Source: CAZNPW01 sp964575185
Lineage (GTDB): Bacteria > Pseudomonadota > Alphaproteobacteria > Rhodobacterales > Rhodobacteraceae
Reading direction: 5' to 3'
DNA length: 64,000 nt
Assembly: GCA_964575185.1 (NCBI GenBank)
Contig: CAZNPW010000006.1
Span: 1-64,000 of the forward strand
How positions within the stretch are numbered: the stretch's first letter is position 1; every line of letters begins with the position of its first letter. The notes under the pieces were generated by a model. The model worked only from the letters and a program-made list of their open reading frames with translations, did not search any database and was not told the DNA's origin. Made by a program: the position numbers and the translations under genes. This document shows, in pieces, positions 26,441 to 33,938 of the stretch.

Positions 26441-26494
26441 CTCTTTCCGGCTCAAATACTCCACGGGGGGCGCGGGGGGTGTGAAACCCCCCGC
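26441..26494 (-). repeat. Composite hairpin plus GAGTATTTG element, copy D
   Basis: The reverse complement matches the element behind dnaB: a hairpin with G6/C6 arms (26474-26479, 26487-26492) and the same seven-base loop, then GTGGAGTATTTG and CCGGAAAGAG. It lies between two divergent genes (HNH and HAD), so it is not behind any gene and cannot be a normal terminator here. Confidence 0.6.
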
Positions 26495-26517
26495 CGGCCC
26501 CGCCGCGAGCGGAAGCG

Positions 26518-27207
26518 ATGCCCGGACCCAGCTTCGACCTCCTCATCCTCGACTGCGACGGCGTGCTCGTCGACAGCGAGGTCATCTCGGCCCGGATGCT
26601 GACCGCGGCGCTCGCCGACCATGGCGTGCAACTCACCCTGCCGGTCTTCACCCGCCACTTCCTCGGCCGCAGCTACCCCACCGTGCTTGCCCACATCCGC
26701 ACCCGGTGGGGGGTCGAGCTGCCCGACGGGTTCGAGGCCGCCTACCGCGCCCGCCTCCTCGCCGCCTTCGACGGCGAGCTCCGGCCCATGCCCGGCGTGA
26801 CCGCGATGCTCGGCGATCTCGCCCTGCCCTTCTGCCTCGCCACCTCCTCCTCGCCCGAGCGCACCGCCCACGCGCTGCGGCTGACCGGCCTCGCCGACGC
26901 CTTCGCCGGCCGCGTCTTCACCGCGAGCGAGGTCGCGCGCGGCAAGCCCGCGCCCGACCTGTTCCTGCACGCGGCCGCGCGGATGGGGGCCAACCCCTTG
27001 CGAACGCTCGTGATCGAGGACAGCGAGACGGGGATCCGCGCCGCCCGCGCGGCGGGCATGACCGTCTGGCGCTTCACCTTCGGCAGCCACCTGAAGGGCC
27101 AGGCGCTCGATGCGCCCGCCGACGCGCAGCCCCATGCGACGCTTGCGGATTTCGCCGAAATGCGCGCCTTATGCCCGGCGCTTTTCCAGGGGCCCCATGA
27201 CCGCTGA
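26518..27207 (+). CDS. HAD family phosphatase
   Basis: A 229-residue haloacid-dehalogenase-type phosphatase of the beta-phosphoglucomutase/sugar-phosphatase subgroup. Motif I is LDCDGVLVDS (Asp12, Asp14), motif II lies in CLATSSSPE, the lysine motif in RGKPAPDLF and motif IV in VIEDSETGIRAA. The regulator at 27197 starts inside its last codons, an 11-base overlap, which suggests a sugar or polyol phosphate as substrate; Rhodobacter polyol operons pair such genes. The substrate cannot be read from sequence. Confidence 0.85.
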   Translation: MPGPSFDLLILDCDGVLVDSEVISARMLTAALADHGVQLTLPVFTRHFLGRSYPTVLAHIRTRWGVELPDGFEAAYRARLLAAFDGELRPMPGVTAMLGDLALPFCLATSSSPERTAHALRLTGLADAFAGRVFTASEVARGKPAPDLFLHAAARMGANPLRTLVIEDSETGIRAARAAGMTVWRFTFGSHLKGQALDAPADAQPHATLADFAEMRALCPALFQGPHDR

Positions 27208-28147
27208 CACCGACGCCAGCCCGCTCGACGACGCCGCCCGCGCCGGATGGCTCTACTACGTCGCCGGCCTGACGCAGGACCAGATCGCGGTGGAACTGGG
27301 GATCAGCCGCCAGCGGGCGCAGCGGCTGGTCGCCCGCGCGATGGCGGAACGGCTGATCCGTGTGCGGCTGGAACACCGCGTCTCGGCCTGCCTCGATCTC
27401 GAGGCCGGGCTGATGCGGCGCTTCGGCCTGCGGCTCGCCCGCGTGGCCCCCGGCCTGCCCGCGGGCCACGACCCCATCGCCGCGATCGCGCCGATGGCCG
27501 CGGCCGAGATCGAGCGCGTGCTGCGCGCCCCCGCGCCCCTGGTCATCGCGCTCGGCACCGGCCGCACCCTGCGCGCGGCGGTGGACGAGCTGACCGCGAT
27601 GGAATGCGAGCAGCACCGCATCGTCAGCCTGAACGGCAACATCAGCCCCGACGGATCGGCGAGCTACTACGACGTCATCATGCGCATCGCCGACCGCGTC
27701 CGCGCGCCGCACTACCCGATGCCGATGCCGGTCATCGCCGAAAGCCTCGAGGAACGCGCGCTGTTCCACGCGCTGAAGCCCATCCAGTCGGTGCTGCAGC
27801 TGGCCGAGCGGGCGGACGTGACCTTCGTGGGCGTCGGCCAGATGTCGGACGACGCGCCGCTCTTGAAGGACGGCTTCATCACGCCCGCGGAGCTGGCCGA
27901 GATGCAGGCCGCGGGGGCGGCGGGCGAGGTCGCGGGCTGGGCCTACGACGCCGAGGGGCGCTATCTCGATACGGCCGTCAACCGCCGCGTCGCCGGGGTG
28001 CGGGTGACGGGCGACCGTGGCCGGTCGGTGATCGCGATCGCCGCCGGGGCGCGCAAGCTGCCCGCGCTGCGGGCCGGGCTGGCGGGGCGGATCTTCAACG
28101 GCCTCGTGACCGACGAGCCGACCGCGGCCGCGCTTCTGGCGGGATGA
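27197..28147 (+). CDS. SorC/DeoR-type sugar-responsive transcription regulator
   Basis: A 316-residue regulator. The N-terminal helix-turn-helix is LTQDQIAVELGISRQRAQRLVARA (about 25-48 in two parts), followed by a SorC-type effector domain with LGTGRTLRAAVDEL, VSLNGNISPDGSASYY and FVGVGQMSDDAPLL, which bind a phosphorylated sugar. It is close to the SmoC-type regulators of polyol operons in Rhodobacter. It overlaps the HAD gene and is followed by the triple palindrome, so the two genes form a short operon. The controlled genes are not adjacent. Confidence 0.85.
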   Translation: MTADTDASPLDDAARAGWLYYVAGLTQDQIAVELGISRQRAQRLVARAMAERLIRVRLEHRVSACLDLEAGLMRRFGLRLARVAPGLPAGHDPIAAIAPMAAAEIERVLRAPAPLVIALGTGRTLRAAVDELTAMECEQHRIVSLNGNISPDGSASYYDVIMRIADRVRAPHYPMPMPVIAESLEERALFHALKPIQSVLQLAERADVTFVGVGQMSDDAPLLKDGFITPAELAEMQAAGAAGEVAGWAYDAEGRYLDTAVNRRVAGVRVTGDRGRSVIAIAAGARKLPALRAGLAGRIFNGLVTDEPTAAALLAG

Positions 28148-28151
28148 GGTG

Positions 28152-28219
28152 CCGGTTTCTTTAAAGAAACCGGGCAAGTTCCTTGGAAGGAACTTGTCCA
28201 AATCCTTTCAAGGATTTGG
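28152..28219. repeat. Three 22-bp palindromes at exact 23-bp spacing
   Basis: Palindrome 1 (28152-28173) is a perfect inverted repeat with half CCGGTTTCTTT. Palindrome 2 (28175-28196) has 10-bp arms CAAGTTCCTT/AAGGAACTTG around GG. Palindrome 3 (28198-28219) has arms CCAAATCCTT/AAGGATTTGG around TC. Single bases separate them. All share CTT at the end of the left arm and AAG at the start of the right. They are AT-richer than the surroundings and lie between the convergent ends of the SorC gene and the DUF1499 gene; palindrome 3 supplies the last codons of the latter. Confidence 0.85.
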
Positions 28220-28681
28220 TGCCTGCCCCAGCGCCGCCGCCCAGGCCTCGGCGCGGGCGCGGTTCACGCCCATGTCGCGATAGCCGAAGCGAGACCGGGC
28301 GAAAAGCGTGACCGCGCTGCCGGTCGCGGTCGGCGTCACCTCGACCGTGGTGTAATCGGGATAGCCCATGATCGCCGTCCGCGTGACGAAGGTCGCGCGC
28401 GTCGCGCCCTCGGCCAGCACCGTCGTCCGCGGCCACGCCATCGCCACCGCGCGCACCCGCGCCAGCGCCTCGGCCGGCGGCAGGGCCAGCTGCACCGCGG
28501 GCGCGTCGGCCCCGTCGCGGACGAGCCAGTTGTTGGGCGCGGAGGGCTTGTCGACCGTCGCCACCTCGACATCCCAGACCTGCGGGTCCGACGGCGCGAT
28601 GCGCACCCAGGCGGCGAAGGCGACGACGGCGAGGACCGCCAGCGCCAGCATGATACCCATGATCCGCCCCACCCGTCTCAT
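28208..28681 (-). CDS. DUF1499-like membrane-anchored protein
   Basis: A 157-residue protein with one N-terminal membrane segment (IMGIMLALAVLAVVAFAAWVRIAP) and a periplasmic domain of the DUF1499 kind: ATFVTRTAIMGYPDYTTVEV and ARSRFGYRDMGVNRARAEAW are typical. Its role is not known. The ATG at 28679-28681 overlaps the speB stop as ATGA. Its last codons and TGA lie in palindrome 3 of the repeat array, so the natural C-terminus may have been altered. Confidence 0.72.
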   Translation of the reverse strand: MRRVGRIMGIMLALAVLAVVAFAAWVRIAPSDPQVWDVEVATVDKPSAPNNWLVRDGADAPAVQLALPPAEALARVRAVAMAWPRTTVLAEGATRATFVTRTAIMGYPDYTTVEVTPTATGSAVTLFARSRFGYRDMGVNRARAEAWAAALGQAPNP

Positions 28682-29637
28682 TGCCGCGACCAGTGGTAGA
28701 GGCAGATCAGCTCATAGGCCACATGCGCCCCGGCGATGGCGGTGGCCCCGGTGGTGTCGTAGGCGGGTGCCACCTCGACCACGTCGCCGCCGACCATGCG
28801 GATCCCGGCAAGGTCGCGCAAGCAAGCCCAGGCCTGCCAGCTGTGCAGCCCGCCCCAGACCGGCGTGCCGGTCCCGGGCGCGAAGGCCGGGTCGAGCGCG
28901 TCGATGTCGAAGGTGACGTAGGTGGGGCCGTCGCCGACGATCGCCTTCGCCTGCGCGACCGTATGGGCCACGCCGCGTTCGTGCACCGTGCGGGCGTCGA
29001 TGAAGCGGATGCCGAGGTCGTCCTCGCAGGTCGTGCGGATGCCGATCTGCACGCTCCGCGCCGGGTCGACCAGCCCCTGCCTCACCGCCTTGTACATGAA
29101 GGTGCCGTGGTCGATGCGGTCCATGTCGTCGTCGGGCCAGAGGTCGGAATGCGCGTCGAAGTGGATCACCCCCAGCGGCCCGAACTTGGCGGCGTAGGCG
29201 CGCAGGATCGGCAGGGTGATGAAGTGGTCGCCGCCGAGCGTGATCGTCCCCGCCCCGGCGGCCAGGATGCCCGCGATGTGGGCGGTCAGCGCCGCCGGGA
29301 AGGCCGCGGTGCGCGCGTAGTCGAAGGCGAGGTCGCCGTAGTCGATGATGTTCATCGCCTCGAGCGGGTTGGTCGGCCAGCCGTAGGGCGGGTCGTAGGG
29401 TTGCAGGGTCGAGGCCTCGCGGATCGCGCGGGGGCCGAAGCGCGCACCGGACCGGTGCGTCACCGCCTGGTCGAAGGGCACCCCGGTGATGGCGAGGTCC
29501 ACGCCCGCGAGGTCCTTCGTGTAGCTCCGCCGCAGGAACGAGACAGCACCCCCGAAGGCGTTCTCGAAGCTGTTGCCGCGCAGGCCCTTGCGGGTGAAGG
29601 CCGTGTCGACCTGCGACCGGGCGTCTTCCAGTGCCAT
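28678..29637 (-). CDS. speB: Agmatinase-family ureohydrolase
   Basis: A 319-residue manganese enzyme of the arginase/agmatinase superfamily that removes urea from a guanidino compound, most likely agmatine to putrescine. Metal ligands are all present: His138 (GGDHF), Asp161, His163 and Asp165 (HFDAHSDLW), Asp244 and Asp246 (TFDIDALDP). FAPGTGTPVWGG is the substrate-side loop. I start at ATG 29635-29637, since the longer frame has no sign of coding. The class III aminotransferase upstream would fit as the enzyme that takes putrescine further. Guanidinobutyrase or another guanidino substrate is an open alternative. Confidence 0.85.
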   Translation of the reverse strand: MALEDARSQVDTAFTRKGLRGNSFENAFGGAVSFLRRSYTKDLAGVDLAITGVPFDQAVTHRSGARFGPRAIREASTLQPYDPPYGWPTNPLEAMNIIDYGDLAFDYARTAAFPAALTAHIAGILAAGAGTITLGGDHFITLPILRAYAAKFGPLGVIHFDAHSDLWPDDDMDRIDHGTFMYKAVRQGLVDPARSVQIGIRTTCEDDLGIRFIDARTVHERGVAHTVAQAKAIVGDGPTYVTFDIDALDPAFAPGTGTPVWGGLHSWQAWACLRDLAGIRMVGGDVVEVAPAYDTTGATAIAGAHVAYELICLYHWSRQ

Positions 29638-29728
29638 GCTGATGGTCCGTGCCAGGCGCGCCGTCGTCGCAGGGCCGGAGACGTCGCGGATCCGGTTGCA
29701 CGGGAAGATGCCCGGCGGGGGCGCGAAG

Positions 29729-31126
29729 TCAACCCACGCGGAACCCTTCGCGGACAAGCTGGTCGGTCACCCGGGCGATGGCGCGGCCGAGCGTGTCGAC
29801 CGTGAAGTCCACCTGCGCTTCGGTGACGACCAGCGGCGGGGACATCACGTTCAGGTGGCCGATCGGGCGCACCATCAGCCCCATCGCCTCGGCCGCGTCC
29901 GAGATGCGCTTGGATTCGTTCGCCTCCGCCGGCAGCAGCGCGCGGGTGGTCCTGTCGGCGACCGATTCGATGCAGGCCATCAGGCCCATGCCCCGCACGT
30001 CGCCGACGAGCGGCAGGTCAGCGAGCGTCGCCAGCCGGTCGTTGAAGTAGCGGCCGACCCGGACTGCGTGGGGCAAGATCCCCTCGCGCTCCATGATCGC
30101 GATGTTGGTCAGCCCGGCGGCGCAGGCGACGGGGTGGCCCGCGTAGGTGTAGCCGGAGGTGAACCAGCGCTGCCCGCCCTCGGCCATCGCCCCCCAGATC
30201 CGGTCGGAAAAGATCACCGCGCCGAGCGGCTGGTAGCCCGAGGTCAGGCCCTTGGCGGTGCAGATGATGTCGGGGGTCGCGCCGAACACCTCCTCTGCCG
30301 CGAACCAGGCGCCGAGGCGGCCGAAGGCGGTCACGACCTCGTCGGCGATGAAGAGGATGTCGTGGTCGCGGCAGAGCTGCGCCATGCGCGCGAGGTATCC
30401 CGGCGGGGGAACGAGGATGCCGCCCGAGGCCTGGATCGGCTCGGCGATGAAGGCGGCGAGAGTCTCGGCCCCGACGCGGGCGATCAGGGCGCGGAACTCG
30501 GCGACGAGGTGGTCGGTGAAGTCGGCCTCGGTCATGCCGTCGGGGCGGCGGTAGGTGTTCGGGGCCGACAGGTGGTGGATGCCGGTGGAGAGATAGCGGA
30601 ACTCGGCGACCCGGTCGCCGTCGCGCTTGCCGACCGACTGGGTCAGGTAGGTCGACCCGTGGTACGAGGCCTCGCGCGCGACGATCCCGGTCTTGCTCGG
30701 CTTGCCGCGGGCGTGGTGGTAGTAGCCCGCCATCCGCACCGCGGTATCGACGGCGGTGGACCCCCCGGTGGTGAAGTGCACGCGGTTCAGGTCGCCGGGC
30801 GCGAGATCGGCGAGCCGAGCGGCCAGCCGGGCGGAGGGGTCGTTCGTCATGTCGACGAAGGTGTTGGAGAAGGCCAGCCGTTCGGCCTGGTCGGCGATGG
30901 CCTGCGCCATCTCGCGCCGGCCGAGGCCGATGTTGGTGCACCACAGGCCGCCCACGGCGTCGAGGTAGCGGTTCCCCTCGGCGTCCCACAGGTAGACCCC
31001 TTCGCCGCGCGAGATGACCAGCGCGCCGTCGCGCTCGAACGGGCCGAAGGCGGTGAAGGGATGCAGCGCGTGGCGCTGGTCCATCGCGCGCAGGTCGTCG
31101 GGCGAGGGGGAGTTGGCTTGTTGCAC
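29729..31126 (-). CDS. Class III omega-amino acid/diamine:pyruvate aminotransferase
   Basis: A 465-residue PLP enzyme of the class III group. LWCTNIGLGRREMAQAI, TTGGSTAVDTAVRMAGYYH, YHGSTYLTQSVGKRDG and ADEVVTAFGRLG (Asp262) are present and the PLP lysine is Lys292 in TAKGLTSGYQPLGAV. The sequence is of the type used for putrescine, beta-alanine or other omega-amines with pyruvate as acceptor. Position beside an agmatinase-type gene favours a diamine or guanidino-derived amine. It lies 30 bp downstream of the alpha/beta hydrolase gene in the same run of genes. Confidence 0.88.
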   Translation of the reverse strand: MQQANSPSPDDLRAMDQRHALHPFTAFGPFERDGALVISRGEGVYLWDAEGNRYLDAVGGLWCTNIGLGRREMAQAIADQAERLAFSNTFVDMTNDPSARLAARLADLAPGDLNRVHFTTGGSTAVDTAVRMAGYYHHARGKPSKTGIVAREASYHGSTYLTQSVGKRDGDRVAEFRYLSTGIHHLSAPNTYRRPDGMTEADFTDHLVAEFRALIARVGAETLAAFIAEPIQASGGILVPPPGYLARMAQLCRDHDILFIADEVVTAFGRLGAWFAAEEVFGATPDIICTAKGLTSGYQPLGAVIFSDRIWGAMAEGGQRWFTSGYTYAGHPVACAAGLTNIAIMEREGILPHAVRVGRYFNDRLATLADLPLVGDVRGMGLMACIESVADRTTRALLPAEANESKRISDAAEAMGLMVRPIGHLNVMSPPLVVTEAQVDFTVDTLGRAIARVTDQLVREGFRVG

Positions 31127-31156
31127 GGATGGATAATGACGATCGCGGGCCTTGCG

Positions 31157-31846
31157 TCAATCCGCATCCAGCCAGCGGCGGAGTTCCGCCAGCGTCGCGG
31201 CGGGCTGCTCCAGCGGCGGCAGGTGGCCCGCGCCGGGGATGACGGCCAGCCGCGACTGCGGCATCAGCGCGTGCATCAGCTCGTGCCGGTCGCGGGGGCA
31301 GAGGCGGTCTTCCGCGCCCATCAGCACCAGCGCCGGGCCGCGATAGGCCGCCAGCGCCGCCGTCCGGTCGGCGCGGTCGCGCAGGGCCGCGGACTGGCGG
31401 GCGAAGACCGCGGGCCCGAGCGCCAGCGCCATGTCGAGGCAGAGGTCGAGGATCGTAGGGTCGGGCGGCCGGGCGAGGTAGTTCGGCTTCATCTCGTCGC
31501 GCATCACCGCGGCGAGGCCGCCCTTCAGCGCGCGCGCCACCTGCGGGGCGCGGCGGGCCTGGACCTCTGCCGCCTCGGCCAGCGGGTTGGTGTCGAGAAG
31601 CGCGAGCCGTGCGATCCGGTCGGGGGCCTGGGCCAGCATCTCCATCGCCACGATCCCGCCCATCGACAGCCCGGCCAGCGCGAAGCGGGGCGGCGCGTCG
31701 GCGAGGATCGCGGCGGCGATCCCCGCCGTGGTGTCGGCCTGCACCGGCAGGGCGTGCCCCACCTCGCGCGGGAACAGCGCGGCGGGCAGGCCGCCCCACA
31801 TGCGCGCGTCGCACATCATGCCGGGGATCAGGAGGAGCGGCGTCAT
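31157..31846 (-). CDS. Alpha/beta-fold hydrolase
   Basis: A 229-residue hydrolase with the nucleophile elbow LAGLSMGGIVAME (Ser61), an acid candidate in LVLMGAEDRLCP and the catalytic His in IPGAGHLPPLEQP. No signal peptide. The start MTPLLLIPGMMCDARMW resembles small esterases and lactonase-like or MhpC-like enzymes. The ATG overlaps the MetE-like stop as ATGA. A role in opening an ester or lactone intermediate of the cluster pathway is possible but not shown. Confidence 0.82.
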   Translation of the reverse strand: MTPLLLIPGMMCDARMWGGLPAALFPREVGHALPVQADTTAGIAAAILADAPPRFALAGLSMGGIVAMEMLAQAPDRIARLALLDTNPLAEAAEVQARRAPQVARALKGGLAAVMRDEMKPNYLARPPDPTILDLCLDMALALGPAVFARQSAALRDRADRTAALAAYRGPALVLMGAEDRLCPRDRHELMHALMPQSRLAVIPGAGHLPPLEQPAATLAELRRWLDAD

Positions 31847-32964
31847 GCGACGCGCTTGGCGCCCTCGGCCAGGGTGGCGAGCTTGGCCCAGGCGATCTCG
31901 GGATCGACCGCGCCGAAGCCCGCGAAGGTGCCGAAGCCGCAGTCGGACCCGGCGATGACGCGGTCGGTGCCGACCACGGCGGTGAAGCGTTCCAGCCGCT
32001 GGCGCACGAGGTCGGGGTGCTCGACGAAGTTGGTCGTGGTGTCGACCGCGCCGGGGACCAGCACCTTGTCGTCGGGAATCTCCCCCGCGCGGTCGTGGAA
32101 GACCTGCCATTCGTGGCCGTGGCGCGGGTTGGCCGTCTCGAACAGGATGTAGCGCGCGGGCACCGACATCAGCAGCGGAAAGACCTTGGCCATGTCGATG
32201 TCGCAGACATGCGGGCCTTCGTAGTTGCCCCAGCAGATGTGGAGCCGGATGCGGTCCTGCGGCAAGCCGGCAAGCGCGTGGCGCAGCGCCGCGACGTGGG
32301 TTTCGGCGACGCGCAGGAAATCGTCGTCGGACAAGTGGGTGAAGAGCATGTGCCGGGACAGCGCGAGGTCGGGGCAGTCGAGCTGGAGGTCGAGGCCCGC
32401 GTCGAGGATGGTGCGGTATTCGTCGCGCATCGCGTCGGCGAGCGCGCCGAGGTAGTCCTCGCGCGTCGGGTAATGCGCGTTCTGCAAAAACAGGCTGATG
32501 ACCCCGGGCGAGGCCGCGTTCATGAAGCCGCGCGTGGCCCCGTGCGCGGCCATGGCGGCCCTCAGGTGCGCGATGTCCTTCTGCAGCTCGCCCTGCCCCT
32601 TGCTCGCGACCGGGCCGGTGCATTGCGGGCGCGAGTAGGTGGGCGTGCCGCCCTGTTTCGCTAGCCGGTCGAGGAAAGAGGGGAACAGCTTCAGGTCGGC
32701 CGGCGCGTTGCGGGGGCTGTCGCCGGAAAAGCCCGTGTAGCGGTCCTTGACGTAGGTGGCGTAGCTGATCTTGGAGGTCTCGCCGTCCGCCACGATGTCG
32801 ATCCCGGCCGCGACCTGGCGGCGCACGACATCCGCCACGTGGGCCGCCATGCAGGCGTCGAAGGCCGCCGCGTCATAGGCCTCGCCCCGTTCGCGGGCGA
32901 AGAGGAAGTCGACGACCGCCTGAGCGCGCGGCAGGGACCCGACGTGGGTGGCGAGAAGACTCAT
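31843..32964 (-). CDS. MetE-core (cobalamin-independent methionine synthase II-like) protein
   Basis: A 373-residue protein equal to the catalytic C-terminal half of MetE only. The zinc ligands are visible: His242 and Cys244 (LHICWGNYEG), Glu276 (LFETANP) and Cys342 (GSDCGFGTF). The start THVGSLPRA is the usual one for this family. Full MetE has a second, N-terminal barrel needed to hold the triglutamate folate; it is missing. Relatives include epoxyalkane:coenzyme M transferase and many unknown thiol-alkylation enzymes in catabolic operons. Overlaps ATGA with the genes on both sides. Methionine synthesis is unlikely in this context; transfer of an alkyl group from the pathway substrate to a thiol is my inference. 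Confidence 0.82.
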   Translation of the reverse strand: MSLLATHVGSLPRAQAVVDFLFARERGEAYDAAAFDACMAAHVADVVRRQVAAGIDIVADGETSKISYATYVKDRYTGFSGDSPRNAPADLKLFPSFLDRLAKQGGTPTYSRPQCTGPVASKGQGELQKDIAHLRAAMAAHGATRGFMNAASPGVISLFLQNAHYPTREDYLGALADAMRDEYRTILDAGLDLQLDCPDLALSRHMLFTHLSDDDFLRVAETHVAALRHALAGLPQDRIRLHICWGNYEGPHVCDIDMAKVFPLLMSVPARYILFETANPRHGHEWQVFHDRAGEIPDDKVLVPGAVDTTTNFVEHPDLVRQRLERFTAVVGTDRVIAGSDCGFGTFAGFGAVDPEIAWAKLATLAEGAKRVA

Positions 32965-33938
32965 GCGGCGGCTCCGTCGTGCTGGCCGGTGTGGAGGAGG
33001 ATCTGCTTCCAGATCGCGATGTCGTCCCAGAGCGTGTATTCGCGCCGCAGGCCCCAGGGGCCGAACTCGGCGTGGGTGATCCCCATGACGTGCACCTCGG
33101 CCCCGGTCGGCGGCCCCCAGGGCCCCCAGCCGTCGTGCCTGCCCGTGAGGCTCCACCGCACGGCGGCGCGGGGGGGCCAGTCGGGATCGGTGCGGCCGAT
33201 GACGTGGTGGATGGCGAAGCGGGCCGAGGGGAAGGCGGAGCGCAGGCGCATCCATTCCTGTTCGGCGAAGGCGGGCTGCCAGCCGCCGCGCAGGCCCGGG
33301 TGCTCGGTGCGGACCGCGCGGTCGTATTCGCGCGGGATGACGGCGATGTCTTTCTCCATGATGGCCGTCAGGATCGCGGCCAGCCGCTGCCCGGCCGGGT
33401 GGTCGTTGCCGCGGCCCGTGTAGCGGCCCTGCACGTCGCGGTCGGGGTGGAAGGGCGGCTTCGGGTCGCGCGCGATGAGCGTGCGGGCATAGTCGGCCAC
33501 GTCCCAGCCGAGCTGCTCCACCAGCCCGCGTCCGTCGCGCACCAGCCATTCGTCGTAGATCGCGTCGTCCTTCGCCGCGCAGTCGGCGATCGCGCGGATC
33601 GTCATGAAGCGGCCCGTCGCGTTGCCGTAGATGCCATGGCCCGTGTGGGTGCCGCTGCTGACCAGCCGGTGCGAGGAGAGGAAGCCCTGCCCGTCATCCT
33701 CGCCCGACCAGATCACGTCCTCGGCCAGAAGCGCGCGGTCGGGGAACTCGGCGAGCGTGGCGAGCGTGCCGTCGATCACCGGCTGGCGGCCCTGCGAGAT
33801 GCCGAGCGGCAGGCGCATGATGACGTCGTCCGCATACCAGCGGTCGAGCGTGCGCAGGCCGCGGTCCTCCCAGATCTCTTTGGTGATCCTGATGATGTAG
33901 TCCGGGAAATCCCGGAAGGTCGGGTCGAAGCCCTTCAC
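32961..33938 (-). CDS. Tandem NTF2/SnoaL-like protein 1
   Basis: A 325-residue protein of two NTF2-like (SnoaL polyketide-cyclase-type) halves. The first half holds GFDPTFRDFPDYIIRITKEI, RWYADDV, EDVIWSGEDD, GFLSSHRL, then ATGR and IADCAAKDDAIYDEWLVRD; the second holds GRGNDHPAG, YDRAV, HVIGRTDP, GRHDGWGPWG and HAEFGPWGLRREY. Nearly every motif recurs in the protein at 40922-41914, and more weakly in 35952-37052. SnoaL-like folds bind small acids or catalyse isomerisation, dehydration and ring closure. The start is GTG (33936-33938) in a GTGA overlap with the LacI gene. Cytoplasmic. The function is unknown, and three paralogues in one cluster is unusual. Confidence 0.8.
   Translation of the reverse strand: MKGFDPTFRDFPDYIIRITKEIWEDRGLRTLDRWYADDVIMRLPLGISQGRQPVIDGTLATLAEFPDRALLAEDVIWSGEDDGQGFLSSHRLVSSGTHTGHGIYGNATGRFMTIRAIADCAAKDDAIYDEWLVRDGRGLVEQLGWDVADYARTLIARDPKPPFHPDRDVQGRYTGRGNDHPAGQRLAAILTAIMEKDIAVIPREYDRAVRTEHPGLRGGWQPAFAEQEWMRLRSAFPSARFAIHHVIGRTDPDWPPRAAVRWSLTGRHDGWGPWGPPTGAEVHVMGITHAEFGPWGLRREYTLWDDIAIWKQILLHTGQHDGAAA

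Noticed and set aside
28152..28219. CRISPR or tRNA-like structure at the triple palindrome
   Set aside because: The palindromes differ in sequence, and no cloverleaf can be drawn.
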